The notes under the pieces are model-generated. The model saw only the letters and a list, made by a program, of their open reading frames with translations. It made no database searches and was not told where the DNA came from. Both the position numbers and the translations under genes were made by a program. Positions 1 through 9,448 of a stretch of 64,000 nt of DNA are shown in pieces. The DNA is taken from positions 312,001-376,000 of the forward strand of contig CAJNDS010001224.1 in the NCBI GenBank assembly GCA_905221605.1, given 5' to 3'. The DNA is from Symbiodinium natans (Eukaryota > Sar > Dinophyceae > Suessiales > Symbiodiniaceae). Position 1 is the first letter of the stretch. Each line of letters opens with the position of its first letter.

Positions 1-226
1 GCTTTAGGGCTTTAGGGCTTTAGGGCTTTAGGGTTTTAGGGTTTTAGGGTTTTAGGGTTTTAGGGTTTTAGGGCTTTAGGGTTTTAGGGTTTTAGGGTTT
101 TAGGGCTTTAGGGTTTTAGGGTTTTAGGGTTTTAGGGTTTTAGGGTTTTAGGGTTTTAGGGTCTTAGGGTTTGGGGTGTTTAGGGTCTTCGGGTCTCAGG
201 GTCTTAGGTCTTAAGGCTAAGGGTTT
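1..226 (+). repeat. Interstitial telomere-like array, octamer variant
   Basis: The array opens with CTTTAGGG units and continues with many TTTTAGGG octamers before decaying into TCTTAGGG/TTCGGGT forms after about 165. The unit is 8 bp, not the 7-bp TTTAGGG that dominates elsewhere, so this array was homogenised separately. It touches the window edge, so its true length is unknown. It need not be a chromosome end, because similar arrays continue throughout. Confidence 0.95.
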
Positions 227-241
227 AGGGGCTGTCTCTGA

Positions 242-388
242 TACTTGGAGGTTCATGGGGAGTTATAAATAGGGTGCATGGAACATTCTACGGGGAGAGA
301 TAGGTGGGATTGAAAAGGCCCTAATTCGGGTTTAAAGTATAGTTACCACACTTAAACCCTAGTTAGAGCTACCCATCAACCTCCAAGT
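242..388. mobile_element. MITE family B copy
   Basis: The ends are inverted: TACTTGGAGGTTCATGG on the left and CCATCAACCTCCAAGTA on the right. The TA on each side fits a TA target-site duplication. The interior carries the family's GTTATAAATAGGG / CCCTAATTCGG motif. Confidence 0.8.
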
Positions 389-571
389 AGGGATTCGTCC
401 TTTGACAAAGGGTTCTAGGGTGTAGAGTTTAAGGTTTCTAGTGCTTGGAGTTGGGGACTTCTAAGCGCATGATCCTCCTTATCAACCAAAACGAGGAGCA
501 AAACGACTCTACTCAGAACTTCTTAGGGGGCTTCCTTGTCCTGCAAGGCCTTTTTTGATCTGGAGGACGTG

Positions 572-588
572 GAGGGGGGTGGGGGGGT

Positions 589-640
<52 letters not shown>

Positions 641-648
641 GTGGGGGT

Positions 649-727
<79 letters not shown>

Positions 728-728
728 G
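572..728 (+). repeat. Approximately 150-nt poly-G tract
   Basis: Almost pure G, broken only by a few T residues near 580-590 and by TGTGGGGGTG near 640-650. It makes poly-Gly and poly-Pro frames on the two strands that are not genes. True length is uncertain because long homopolymers are hard to sequence and assemble. Confidence 0.9.
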
Positions 729-956
729 TGGGTTGGTGGGTGCGGCGTGGTTTAAAGATGAAAAGGTGTCAACAGTTACCACAGCACGGAGGATCTCCAG
801 AGTCTCCAGAGTACGATGAGGGTCTCGGGTGTCGGTCGCGCACTTCCTCGTGCTCTTGGGCATCACGGGCTTGTGGGGAGTCCAATCTCAAGGCTTTTGT
901 GGAGCGAACCAAATCCTCAGCTGCTGCGCATGAGATGAGACAGGGAACAGTGAAAC

Positions 957-1375
957 CCCTAAACCCTCAACCCTCAACCCTAAACGGTAAGCCCTCGAAA
1001 CCCTGAACCCTCATTTTTCCATATCTGGGCTGGGAGGGGATGCCAGAAAAAGCAGCATGCACCACACACGCGCCACACATTCCACTGGAACGCTCCTCAA
1101 CCCTAAAACCCAAAGCCTGAACCCCAAAAGCTAAACCCTCTTTCTTCTTGTACAAAACAGCATGGCCATGAGAAATATACCATCTTCGGACCAGTGAACC
1201 AAAGAGTCAGAGCTGCCAAGATGTTTCTGAAGCACATTCGCAGCGTGGTAGGACATACAAGTTCCTTAAACCCGTTGCCTCCGGTTTGGTCTCGTTGAAT
1301 TCCCCCCCCCCCCTAAATTTTGTGTTTAAACCCCAAACCCTAAACCCTACCCTGAACCCTATCCCCTAAACAAGA
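957..1375 (-). repeat. Degenerate CCCTAAA/CCCTCAA patches in otherwise unrecognised DNA
   Basis: Short degenerate C-strand telomere patches lie at about 957-1010, 1088-1140 and 1325-1372, with a C(12) tract at 1302-1313. I see no gene or MITE between them. Confidence 0.6.
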
Positions 1376-1548
1376 TCGTTCCCAGAAAAGATGCCTGCCA
1401 CCTCCTACTGACCACCTACCCCGGCTCACGCGCTGAACCGGTGGAGAGATGGCACGCGCATCAAGACTGTGCAAGAAACCAAGAGGTCACTCGGGCTCTT
1501 CATGATGTTTAAGGTCTAGAGTTTGGAGCTTTAGGGCCCTAATTTAGC

Positions 1549-1616
1549 GCCCTAAACCCTAAACCCATCTAAACCCTGAACCCTACACCCTAAACCCTAA
1601 ACCCTAAACCCTTTAG
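1549..1616 (-). repeat. ITS array (CCCTAAA)
   Basis: About eight C-strand units, with one ATCTAAACCCTGAACCCTAC variant stretch. Confidence 0.9.
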
Positions 1617-1685
1617 AGCTCTGGGAACGCTACAGAAGGTTCTGGGCTTCAGATGTATAACGGCTTTCTGACCCAAACCCCAGGG

Positions 1686-1791
1686 TAACCTAGGAATAAG
1701 AAGAGTGCCTTTTTTTGGATTTGAACTGGGTTATAAATTAAACTAAACCCTCAAGAAAAGAAACAAGGCCCTACTCTGGGTCCTAGTTACC
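1686..1791. mobile_element. MITE family F copy
   Basis: GTAACCTAGGAATAAGAAG on the left pairs with CTACTCTGGGTCCTAGTTAC on the right. The middle holds the GGGTTATAAATTAAACTAAA section matching other F copies at 26135, 36153, 45987 and 55564. Confidence 0.75.
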
Positions 1792-1911
1792 CAAACCCCA
1801 AACCCTAAACCCTAAACCCTAGATGACGCAGGGGGCACCCATCATCACCATCCCCAGTCCTCCTCGTCATGCGCCAGATGTTGCTCTGGGTTTTCCTCCG
1901 TCCTTGGTGTG

Positions 1912-1969
1912 GTTTAGGGTTTAGGGTTTAGGGTTTAGGGTTTAGGGTTTAGGGTTTAGGGTTTAGGGG
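1912..1969 (+). repeat. ITS array (TTTAGGG)
   Basis: Eight nearly perfect heptamers. Confidence 0.95.
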
Positions 1970-1971
1970 TC

Positions 1972-2105
1972 ATTCTTAAGGTAATTTAATTGTATGGGCC
2001 CTTCAATAGGGACCCCTTATATACCCTAGAGAGCCCAAGGGCCTGTACTTCAGAACCCTTGACAGATGGTAAGGGCCCATATTTCAGGGCCCATGTAACT
2101 GCGCT
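1972..2105. mobile_element. Family G inverted-repeat element
   Basis: GGTAATTTAATTGTATGGGCCC on the left and GGGCCCATGTAACT on the right share GGGCCC boxes with the copies at 29550 and 36846. The central CCCCTTATATACCC motif is also shared. Boundaries are approximate. Confidence 0.5.
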
Positions 2106-2507
2106 TGGAGTCATTCACCCGGACCAGGTTGGGCTATGAGGCCGTATAACCCCCATAATCAACACGAATAGCCCATCTTAGAAAGGCTCAGCGCCCCTTA
2201 CATAAGATACCTTCGCTCGTAGCAAGGACCCCTTTAAAAAGTTAAGGGTGGGCACCCTAGGTAACCATGCATGCCTTTAGCATCTGAAAACGTCTCACCC
2301 ACGTGACTTCTGTGATGTAGTGGCTACTTGGTAACTGGTATCCAGCTTCTTCGAACTAAACCCTAAACCCTAAACTCTAAACCATAACGACTTACAGGAT
2401 TCGGGTCTTTTGACACGAACCTTTCCCGAGTGTGGTTTCAGCGCCTCCCGCTTGGAATGTCATCAAAAGAGCCATGCCATGCAGGTTTGAAATACTACAT
2501 GGATGTG

Positions 2508-2565
2508 TTGAGGGTTTAAGGTTTGGGGTTTGGGGTTTAGGGTTTAGGGCTTAGGGTTTAGGGTC
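2508..2565 (+). repeat. ITS array with TTTGGGG variants
   Basis: A mix of TTTAGGG, TTTGGGG and CTTAGGG units, followed directly by a TA-rich stretch at 2573-2590. Confidence 0.85.
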
Positions 2566-2689
2566 TGAGGTATGTATATATATACACACATATCAGACCT
2601 TGCATAGGCAATGCGAGAGCATGAGAGTGCAAACCCCTGTAGAGGTCAAGGACCTCAAAATAGCGGAGGATGGACCCTGTAAGCATACT

Positions 2690-2955
2690 TTCTCTTCAGG
2701 GGTATAAGAAGGGACCCCTAGAAGGGACCCTTAATCTTATGCCCCTATATAAGCCGCATACAATCCCCATATCCCCATACATATACATATATATATATAT
2801 ATATTTAGGACATTTATTTACTCATCTATTTATTTGTTTATATTTATATTTATTTATATATTTATAAATTCTGCAATACCTAGCTACCCCTAAGCACCCC
2901 GTACATGTCCCCGAAGGTCTTATAAGGAACCCTCCTTTAGCCCCTTGATTCTCCA
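2690..2955. mobile_element. Family L element carrying an AT microsatellite
   Basis: The left part (GGGGTATAAGAAGGGACCCC then GGGACCCTTAATC) and right part (AACCCTCCTTTAGCCCCTTG) match the shorter copy at 17395-17542. Here an AT-rich tract (2780-2872) separates them, so the element seems to have expanded internally. Confidence 0.45.
2780..2872. repeat. AT-rich microsatellite
   Basis: (AT)n followed by TTTATTTA-type repeats. Confidence 0.85.
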
Positions 2956-3059
2956 CACGATGCATCTTCGCTCACATCTTACCCTCCCCCACTGCGTCTG
3001 AGTGCCCCCGCACGCAGATGGAGCTGGGGAGGTTGTCTGAGACAGGGCCGCTCTTCATA

Positions 3060-3094
3060 GGGTTTAGGGTTTAGGGTTTAGGGTTGAGGGTTTG
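3060..3094 (+). repeat. ITS array (TTTAGGG)
   Basis: About four and a half heptamers. Confidence 0.9.
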
Positions 3095-3107
3095 TGAAAA
3101 TATCTCT

Positions 3108-3181
3108 TACTTGGAAGCCCTCGTGAGTGAGCCGCAGTAGGTCTACTTCGGCCGGTAGCAAGCCAACAGGGCTTCCAAGTA
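3108..3181. mobile_element. Short inverted-repeat element, TA-flanked
   Basis: TACTTGGAAGCCCT (left) is the exact reverse complement of AGGGCTTCCAAGTA (right). The CTTGGA start and TA flanks resemble family B, but the interior is different. It may be a B-related subfamily. Confidence 0.65.
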
Positions 3182-3209
3182 CACTTGCAAACAACCGGCC
3201 AGAGCTTCC

Positions 3210-3316
3210 CCAGAGAGCCCAAAACCCCTTAATTCAGCAGTGGTTCTTACATATAGGGATCCTTAGTATGACTTTAAGGAATATTCCTTAATTGAGGGGT
3301 ATTGGGCTCTTTGGGC
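3210..3316. mobile_element. MITE family C copy, near-complete
   Basis: CCCAGAGAGCCCAAAACCCC at the left pairs with GGGGTATTGGGCTCTTTGGG at the right. The core GGATCCTTAGTATGACTTTAA and AAGGAATATTCCTTAATT are the family hallmarks, and this copy is useful as a reference. Confidence 0.85.
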
Positions 3317-3435
3317 ACAGCACGACTGACTGGAGATGAGACTAAGGAGGAAGCAAGGGGGGTTGGCTTGCAGTCAACTCCGGAAAGTTGGAAGATGGTT
3401 TAAGGATGATTAGAGCTGGGATTCCCTTTAAGATA

Positions 3436-3481
3436 CCCTAAGCCCCAAACCCCAAACCCTAAACCCTAAACCCTAAACCCG
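3436..3481 (-). repeat. ITS array (CCCTAAA/CCCCAAA)
   Basis: Six C-strand units, two of them CCCCAAA. Confidence 0.9.
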
Positions 3482-3611
3482 GGGACAAGGAGGTTCCAAC
3501 TTTTGGAGCTTCCTGCAAGTCCTCCAACCGCGGGAGCTGCCCTTCGAAAGGTGACCGGGACTCCCTTACCACACTGACTGTAGCCAAGGGACATACAAGC
3601 TACGTCATAAC

Positions 3612-3649
3612 TAGACCCTAAACCCTAAACCCTAAACCCTAAACCCTCA
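3612..3649 (-). repeat. ITS array (CCCTAAA)
   Basis: Five units. Confidence 0.9.
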
Positions 3650-3813
3650 AGAACCGCACATATTCAGGGGGCTCCTTGTACCCAAAGAGCCACAATCCCA
3701 AGCTAAAAAGGCCGATACCTTGAATGCCATTCAAAGTCCTTATTCCTCCATCAGTCCATCAAAACGGGAATTCGGCTCTCTTGGCATCACCACCTTGTGC
3801 CCCCACTCCAGAT

Positions 3814-3883
3814 CCTAAACCCTAAACCCTAAACCCTAAACCCTAAACCCTAAACCCTAAACCCTAAACCCTAAACCCTAGCC
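3814..3883 (-). repeat. ITS array (CCCTAAA)
   Basis: About ten uninterrupted units. Confidence 0.95.
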
Positions 3884-3993
3884 CACTCAACAAGGCCGGG
3901 GGGCATGCCCTGCCCTGGTCCTACAAGGAGGGGCCCCCTCTGCTATGCTAACGTTAGTCAGTGACCTTACATGTAGCCCAAAGACTTCATCAC

Positions 3994-4028
3994 GGTTTAG
4001 GGTTTAGGGTTTAGGGTTTAGGGTGTAG
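3994..4028 (+). repeat. ITS array (TTTAGGG)
   Basis: Five units. The following 4030-4178 resembles a decayed family C element (ATATTCCCTTAAATCATACAA; GGATCCCTAAGT) without clear ends. Confidence 0.85.
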
Positions 4029-4179
4029 GGATATTCCCTTAAATCATACAAGGAGCCCTCCTGTATTCCAGGGGTTCTACCTTGGACCCTTAAGCTTGTA
4101 CCCTTAGGTTTTGGGGTCCCTTTTTGAGGATCCCTAAGTGGGGAACTGGGAGGTCGCCTACCTTGTACTTTGATAGGGT

Positions 4180-4281
4180 CCCTAAACCCTAAACCCTAAA
4201 CCCTAAACCCTAAACCCTGAACCCTGAACCCTGAACCCTAAACCCTAAACCCTAAACCCTAAACCCTAAACCCCAAACCGC
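4180..4281 (-). repeat. ITS array (CCCTAAA, with CCCTGAA block)
   Basis: About 14 units. Three adjacent CCCTGAA units in the middle indicate local homogenisation of a point variant. Confidence 0.95.
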
Positions 4282-4372
4282 TGCCCGCCTTTGGCAGCCT
4301 TCAAGGCGGCGGCCCCCGCGCTGAACGGGCTCAGCGGGCCTGCCGGGAGGCTCTTGGGGTAAGTATAGATAG

Positions 4373-4459
4373 GGGTTAGGGTTTAGGGTTTAGGGTTTAG
4401 GGTTTAGGGTTTAGGGTTTAGGGTTTAGGGTTTAGGGTTTAGGGTTTAGGGTTTAGGGG
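4373..4459 (+). repeat. ITS array (TTTAGGG)
   Basis: Twelve units, facing the C-strand array that ends about 90 bp upstream. The two arrays are opposed around a GC-rich 4282-4372 spacer. Confidence 0.95.
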
Positions 4460-4487
4460 GGTTTTACGGTCCATAGGCTATAGGGTC

Positions 4488-4640
4488 TACTTGGAGGTCT
4501 GCGGGCAATGTCTAAGTAGGGTTATAAGTACCCTAATTCGGTTTACGAGTATAGTTTCCATACTTAGGACTTCGAATCCTGCCTAGATCTGCCCAAAACC
4601 TCTAAACCCTAAGCCCTAAACCCTTATGAACCTCCAAGTT
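4488..4640. mobile_element. MITE family B copy with ITS inside its right arm
   Basis: It starts TACTTGGAGGTCT and ends TATGAACCTCCAAGTT. The right arm is interrupted at about 4602-4624 by CTAAACCCTAAGCCCTAAACCC before the terminal sequence resumes. Confidence 0.75.
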
Positions 4641-5285
4641 GTGGGAGGTGGCAGACAACCAGACCTTCACATAGCTTCATGCAAGAATTACTCTTGAAAC
4701 AAAAAAACAAATCCGTAGCCGTATCTATATATACATATATATATAGAGAGAGACATGGCTGTGTGGCTTAAATCAGGAATTGGTCCAAAACTCAGTTCTG
4801 ACAATGGTTTGTAGACATCGTCCGCATCTTACAAGCTATCTTGAAAGATTGGGTAGTGGAGGCGGCGCAAAGAAAACACGACGCGGCGTGATCCAGCCCG
4901 CTAACCGCTTACCCTTGCGTAACTGTAACCCCTCCAGACTCCTCCTCCCCTAAAACCCCAAACCCCAAACTCCAAACCCTTCAGGAATCCGTTGACCTTG
5001 AGCTCGATCGGGATCCTTGGAATCAGCTTAAACCGAATCCTCAACTAGGATGGCCCCTGAAAACCCTCTGGAAAACCTTCCCAAACATTATCTTCTTAAA
5101 GCCAACGGGCGAATCATATGGGAACATCTGAATATGCCAAGGCCAGACTGACTAACGGGCACACGTGCTCCCTTAGTGCCAGCACCTAGTATAGGGGTCG
5201 GAATAATTACTGAGCGTATTCCATTATGGTCCCCCTTTGTACTGATACTATAGTAACCCCAAAACCCTATTCTGATTATTCAGGC
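4641..5285. other. Stretch without recognisable gene
   Basis: It contains a TA/GA microsatellite at 4722-4757 and CCCCAAAC-type patches at about 4945-4980. I see no coding signal, MITE ends or RNA gene. Confidence 0.5.
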
Positions 5286-5334
5286 CCCTATAACCCTAGC
5301 CCTAAACCCTAAACCCTAAACCCTAAACCCTATG
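5286..5334 (-). repeat. ITS array (CCCTAAA)
   Basis: Six units. Confidence 0.9.
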
Positions 5335-5413
5335 TTAGGCAACCTGCCTTCACCCGACTCTGGGTCGTCATGAGTCGCGGGATGCTCCTCCTGCCAACAT
5401 CTGCCGACCACAG

Positions 5414-5500
5414 TACTTGGAGGTCCATGGGTAGAAGTCGGGTTATAAGCGCCCTACATAGGGACATAAGTATAGCTACCATACTTATAACCCTCAAGCA
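5414..5500. mobile_element. MITE family B copy, right end lost
   Basis: TACTTGGAGGTCCATGG is clear on the left, and the middle GGGTTATAAGCGCCCTA / ATACTTATAACCCT matches B. The right terminal repeat has decayed to CCCTCAAGCACATCAAC. Confidence 0.6.
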
Positions 5501-5930
5501 CATCAACTAAGATGTGTACTTTAGTTGCCGAATCATGAGGCATGTACTTTAGTTACTTCATCATGAGGACCCGTCTATCGCAGTGGAATGGAGGGCGGTG
5601 AAATGCCGGTCCGTCCGGAAATACGAGGTATTTCGAAACCAGCGCGAGTCTATAGCTATCTATAGCTTGCAGGTGGTAGAGTTGCAAGTTGCAATGCCCG
5701 TCCCCTCCGGATTGCCAAAACACAAGTTGGCCTGTATGAAGCAAGGAATACAGTTGAATTCAACCAGACTATATCGTTAACAGTTGGAGGTACATCTCAA
5801 AAACAAATCCTCAGGGCACATTCCCTGCAGAATCCCTCCTGCGACTCCTCTGCCATGTCCAGTGAGAATGGAAAGCTCAGCAGAGTTTCTACGATCCATG
5901 CAATGTTTGGAGTTGTTAGGGTTTGGGTGC
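5501..5930. other. Unrecognised ITS-free island
   Basis: A short direct repeat, CATGAGGCATGTACTTTAGTT-like, occurs twice near 5510-5560. Open frames of about 60 codons exist on both strands but resemble nothing I know. Confidence 0.4.
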
Positions 5931-5954
5931 TGCTCAGATCCCTAAACCCGCACC

Positions 5955-6093
5955 GCCTCGGAGGTGAGTCGGGGTCTTAGGTCTTCGGGATAAGTAGGGA
6001 TAAGTAGGGGTATAAAGTACCTTTCAGATGGGTTGAATGTTACCATAAACATAACCTTATACGTCTAACCACCCATAAACCTCCAAGTGTGTC
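5955..6093. mobile_element. MITE family B copy, left end decayed
   Basis: The right end CACCCATAAACCTCCAAGTG is good. The left end is reduced to CTCGGAGGTGAGTCG. The interior has GATAAGTAGGGGTATAAAGTACC. Confidence 0.6.
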
Positions 6094-6181
6094 GAGCAAC
6101 GTCGGGCTTGTTGAATGAGACGCGTCAAGCACTCCAACCATAAAGCTTTGAATCCAGGCAGGCAATGTTTGACTCGAATCC

Positions 6182-6240
6182 TTAACCCTAAACCCTAAAC
6201 CCAAAACCCTAAACCTTAAACCTTAACCCTAAACCCTACC
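6182..6240 (-). repeat. ITS array, degenerate (CCCTAAA)
   Basis: Mixed CCCTAAA, CCAAAA, CCTTAAA units. Confidence 0.85.
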
Positions 6241-6336
6241 TCCGCACTCATGGACTAGAAACAAACATGGGCATGGCGTGGCTTCAGGCCGGTTGAGAGA
6301 ACTTGTAGCTGCAGGGCTTAGGGACGGCCGCCCCTC

Positions 6337-6652
6337 CTTCCCACTCTCTCTTTCTCTCTATCTTATTCTTCTTCTTCTTCTCTCTCTCTCTCTCTATCTC
6401 TCTATCTCTCTATCTCTCTATCTCTCTATCTCTCTATCTCTCTATCTCTCTATCTCTCTATCTCTCTATCTCTCTATCTCTCTATCTCTCTATCTCTCTA
6501 TCTCTCTATCTCTCTATCTCTTTATCTCTCTATCTCTCTATCTCTCTTTCTCTCTTTCTCTCTATCTCTCTCTCTATCTCTCTCCATCTCTCTCTCTCTC
6601 TCTCTCCCTCCCTCTCTCTGCCTCCCTCTCTCTCTCTCTCTCTCTACGCATG
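6337..6652 (+). repeat. TCTATCTC/TC microsatellite
   Basis: About 315 bp of (TCTCTCTA)n grading into (TC)n. It produces a long Leu/Ser/Tyr open frame on the plus strand and an Arg/Glu frame on the minus strand; neither is a gene. Confidence 0.95.
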
Positions 6653-6703
6653 TGTGTCTACAAGTATATGTGTACATATGCATGCAACGGTACATGTACA
6701 TTA

Positions 6704-6820
6704 GTACTATTTGCTGAAGAACCCCCCCCCCCCCCACCCAAAAAAAAAACATTCTTCCTGTTGAGGGTAATATCGCGATTCTTTTTTGTTTTTTTGTTGG
6801 GGGGCAGTTCTTAAGCAAAC
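6704..6820. mobile_element. MITE family D copy with C(n)A(n) expansion
   Basis: Left end TACTATTTGCTGAAGAACCC, right end GGGGCAGTTCTTAAGCAAAC. The family's CCCCAAAA near the left end has become C(14)ACCCA(10), and the opposite side is T/G-rich. Confidence 0.8.
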
Positions 6821-6953
6821 CCCAAACCCTAAACCATGAAAACGATTAGTTGCGTAGGCCGGAGCATGCATCAACCTTCCATACGGAGAGGTGCTCTAGA
6901 CCAGGCCTCTGGCCGAAGAGGAAAAGCCTAAGCCTGAAAACCCATGGAGGGGC

Positions 6954-6999
6954 TTAGGGTTTAGGGTTTAGGGTTTAGGGTTTAGGGTTTAGGGTTTAG
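6954..6999 (+). repeat. ITS array (TTTAGGG)
   Basis: Six units, ending about 7 bp before the B element that follows. Confidence 0.95.
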
Positions 7000-7005
7000 C
7001 GCTAC

Positions 7006-7122
7006 TACTTGGAGACTCATGAGTAGTCAGAAGCACGGATATTGTTATGGTACCTATACTTGTCTCCCCTGTTTAGGGTGCTCCTGACCCTACTTACAAC
7101 GGCCCATGAACCTTCAAGCAGA
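7006..7122. mobile_element. MITE family B copy
   Basis: TACTTGGAGACTCATGAG at left, CCCATGAACCTTCAAGCA at right. The middle includes CCCTACTTACAAC. Confidence 0.75.
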
Positions 7123-7264
7123 TACAGAAGTAGAGCCACAAAGGCCCTAAACCCTAAACCCATTCAGCAGGCATTTTGGGATAGCACTCTCTCTGACGTG
7201 CATCAGCGCTTGAGATCTCGTCAGCTCGGTGGCACGGCAGGGCCTCACGAGCAGCTTGCTGGCA

Positions 7265-7347
7265 TGGGTTTAGGGTTTAGGGTTTAGGGTTTAGGGTTTA
7301 GGGTTTAGGGTTTAGGGTTTAGGGTTTAGGGTTTAGGGGGTTTAGGG
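7265..7347 (+). repeat. ITS array (TTTAGGG)
   Basis: About eleven units. Confidence 0.95.
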
Positions 7348-7515
7348 TGAGTACTCCTTGGGCCGACTGTGAACTTCCCAGAGAGGTCGATTGAGGAATA
7401 ATGTAAGGGGTCCTGAGTAATTATGACAGGAATATTCAGTGCGTTTTAAAGTGTTCCTTCCTAAGATGAGATTCTGATTTTATCTATCTTAAAAAACTAG
7501 GTTTTCTGGGATACC

Positions 7516-7732
7516 CAGAGAGCCAAAAAAAACAATCCACAACCCCTTAGTTACAGAATATGCCTTAAAACTATTACCCTGAACCCTAAACCCTAAAACC
7601 CTAAACCCTAATTGGGGTCCTTAGTCTGATCTAAGGTCTACTCCTTTCTGAAAAATGGGCATATCGGGCTCTTTTGGGGGTATTTCGGTCTATTCCTTTC
7701 TTTAAAGGGTCTCGGGGCTCTTTTTTGGGTAC
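7516..7732. mobile_element. MITE family C copy containing an ITS array
   Basis: It starts CCCAGAGAGCC; ATGCCTTAAAACTATTACCC is followed by an ITS at about 7578-7611, and the element resumes with TTGGGGTCCTTAGTCTGATC. The right side is duplicated (two ATTCCTTTCT...GGGCTCTTTT blocks). A partial left end also sits at 7378-7400. Confidence 0.7.
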
Positions 7733-7791
7733 AGGTGTACAACCTAGGGTTCCGAACTCAGGCGATATTGTCTATTCCCTTAGAAGATGAG

Positions 7792-7893
7792 GTTGAGATG
7801 TCCCACCTTATACTAACAGTTCTTAATGGGGATTCTAGTGCCCCTCATTAAAATCCCTATTGAGGACTGTTAGGATAAGGGGGGACATCCCAA
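7792..7893. mobile_element. MITE family A copy
   Basis: GTTGAGATGTCCCACCTTAT faces GATAAGGGGGGACATCCCAAC, with ACTAACAGTTCTTAATGGGGA / TCCCTATTGAGGACTGTTAG inner arms, giving a roughly 45-bp imperfect stem. A CCCTAAA array follows with no gap. Confidence 0.9.
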
Positions 7894-7977
7894 CCCTAAA
7901 CCCTAAACCCTTTTTGCTTCCTAAACCCTAAACCCTAAACCCTAAACCCTAAACCCTAAACCCTAAACCCTAAACCT
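7892..7977 (-). repeat. ITS array (CCCTAAA)
   Basis: Two units, a TTTTTGCTTC interruption, then eight more units. Confidence 0.95.
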
Positions 7978-8090
7978 CAACAGCTGCCCGGGGCCTCCTG
8001 ACCCGCCCGAAGTTACGGCCGGCGCAGGGCCCACTGCTGCGGGCCTGGGATTCATTGGGTCCTGAAGGCTCTTTGAAACTACCATGGGAA

Positions 8091-8153
8091 GGGTTTAGGG
8101 TTTAGGGTTTAGGGTTTGGGGTTTCGGGTTTAGGGTTTAGGGCTTAGGGTTTT
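8091..8153 (+). repeat. ITS array (TTTAGGG), mixed
   Basis: About eight units including TTTGGGG, TTTCGGG and CTTAGGG. Confidence 0.9.
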
Positions 8154-8412
8154 TGGTGTTCATATCTGAAGTCCCTTATGTTCGGCAACCCCACCCCCCC
8201 CCCCACAGATGAGGGCTCAAAGCCATGAACGATGTTTCAAAGAAACTGCAGAAGCTAGCTACCTCAGCAACTTCGAAGGTGGCAAGCTGGCACATCCTTC
8301 TGTGGCTCCCAGGGCTTCCGCCAACAAAAATCACGGCACATCGGACCCACTACACTGGCCTACGTCATTATTCGCTATGTCCCGCTGCATTTCCTGCACC
8401 GCTGTATCTAGC

Positions 8413-8477
8413 AAACCCTAAACCCTAAACCCTAAACCCTAACCCTAAACCCTAAACCCTAAACCCTAAACCCTAAC
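8413..8477 (-). repeat. ITS array (CCCTAAA)
   Basis: Nine units, one shortened to CCCTAA. The preceding 8200-8412 has overlapping 65-70-codon open frames in two phases with no recognisable product. Confidence 0.9.
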
Positions 8478-8596
8478 TCATGCCCTGGGCCTCAGCAACC
8501 TCAGAAAAGAAAAAAAGAGCCCTGAGCTTCGGAGGCCCTCCCAAGTCCACAGGAACCCCGAGAGCCCAACCTAGCCCTTGCCTAAATTCAGGAATC

Positions 8597-8637
8597 GCCC
8601 TAAACCCTAAACCCTAAACCCTAAACCCTAAACCCTG
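8597..8637 (-). repeat. ITS array (CCCTAAA)
   Basis: About six units. Confidence 0.9.
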
Positions 8638-8821
8638 AGGATGGAACCTCCAACTAATTCAGGTTAGGAGTTTAGGGTTTTAGGTCTCGGGGTTTCGGGT
8701 TTTGGTGTTTCGGGCCTTACAGGTTCGATGCCAAGAAGCTTGGTGATGGAAGCACTTGCGGTATGAACTTCAAGCCTCGACAGCTGCGTGCAGCGATGGC
8801 TTGCAAGGGTTTTAGGGAGAC

Positions 8822-8865
8822 CAAACCCTAAACCCTAAACCCTAAACCCTAAACCCTAAACCCGG
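8822..8865 (-). repeat. ITS array (CCCTAAA)
   Basis: About six units, continuing into degenerate CCAGAACCCAGAATGCCC text. Confidence 0.9.
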
Positions 8866-8940
8866 AATCCCAGAACCCAGAATGCCCAAAAACCCCAAAG
8901 CCTGAACCTGGACCTTAACATCTGAACCGGACCTTTCCTT

Positions 8941-9020
8941 CACTTAGTTGCTGAGTTCAGAGGCCCCCCCAACAGTGTACACTTTCAGTTCTATAGGGGA
9001 TCACTCAGTTGCTACGTTCA
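8941..9020. mobile_element. MITE family H copy, internally deleted
   Basis: CACTTAGTTGCTGAGTTCA at the left, then the AGTGTACACTTTCAGTTCTA core. The right side jumps to a direct CACTCAGTTGCTACGTTCA instead of the usual inverted end, so the copy is rearranged. Confidence 0.65.
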
Positions 9021-9070
9021 GGAACCTTCCGAAACTTTAGCTCTGTGCAAGCCACCCCCAAACGCAACCC

Positions 9071-9226
9071 CTAAATTGCTCAAGAGCCCCAAAAATTTAA
9101 AGACAATAATCCCCATTTTACCCTTATAAGGCAGAATAGTTCTTGCTCTTCATTTTTGTTGCTTGCGCGGGGGGGGGGGGGGGGGGGGGGGTCGGCGGGG
9201 GGAGGTTCTTAAAGCAAATTGTAGTA
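9071..9226. mobile_element. MITE family D copy with G(21) tract
   Basis: The left end TAAATTGCTCAAGAGCCCC, the internal ATTTTACCCTTATAAGGCAGAAT and the right end GGTTCTTAAAGCAAATTGTAG match family D. The G-rich right inner arm has expanded to about 21 G at 9171-9191. Confidence 0.75.
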
Positions 9227-9321
9227 AAACCTCCTCCTTGGCAGGGGGTTTAGGGTTTAGGATTTAGGGGTTTAGGGGCGACACAGGCCACCATATTGCA
9301 GATGGCTCAGGCACCTTGTTG

Positions 9322-9377
9322 TGGCCCTAAACCCTGAACCCTTAACCCTAAACCCCAAACCCTAAACCCTAAACCCG
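9322..9377 (-). repeat. ITS array (CCCTAAA)
   Basis: About eight units with one CCCTGAA and one CCCCAAA. Confidence 0.9.
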
Positions 9378-9448
9378 GGTTCAGGGCGAACCGCTTTCTG
9401 CTACCAAGCGCCCTGAGGGCTCTACTTTCTTTCAGGTCCTTGCGGGTT

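Noticed and set aside
1-226. A true chromosome end at the window start
   Set aside because: The unit is the 8-bp variant, arrays occur in both orientations throughout, and an equivalent array sits at the other window edge.
513-1006. Poly-Gly and poly-Pro open frames
   Set aside because: They are translations of the G tract on the two strands; no coding evidence.
1912-1969. Plant subtelomere or Arabidopsis-type centromeric ITS
   Set aside because: TTTAGGG alone would fit plants, but the spliced leader is specific to dinoflagellates.
6278-6818. 178-codon and 98-codon open frames
   Set aside because: Products of the TCTATCTC microsatellite and the C/A tract of a D element.
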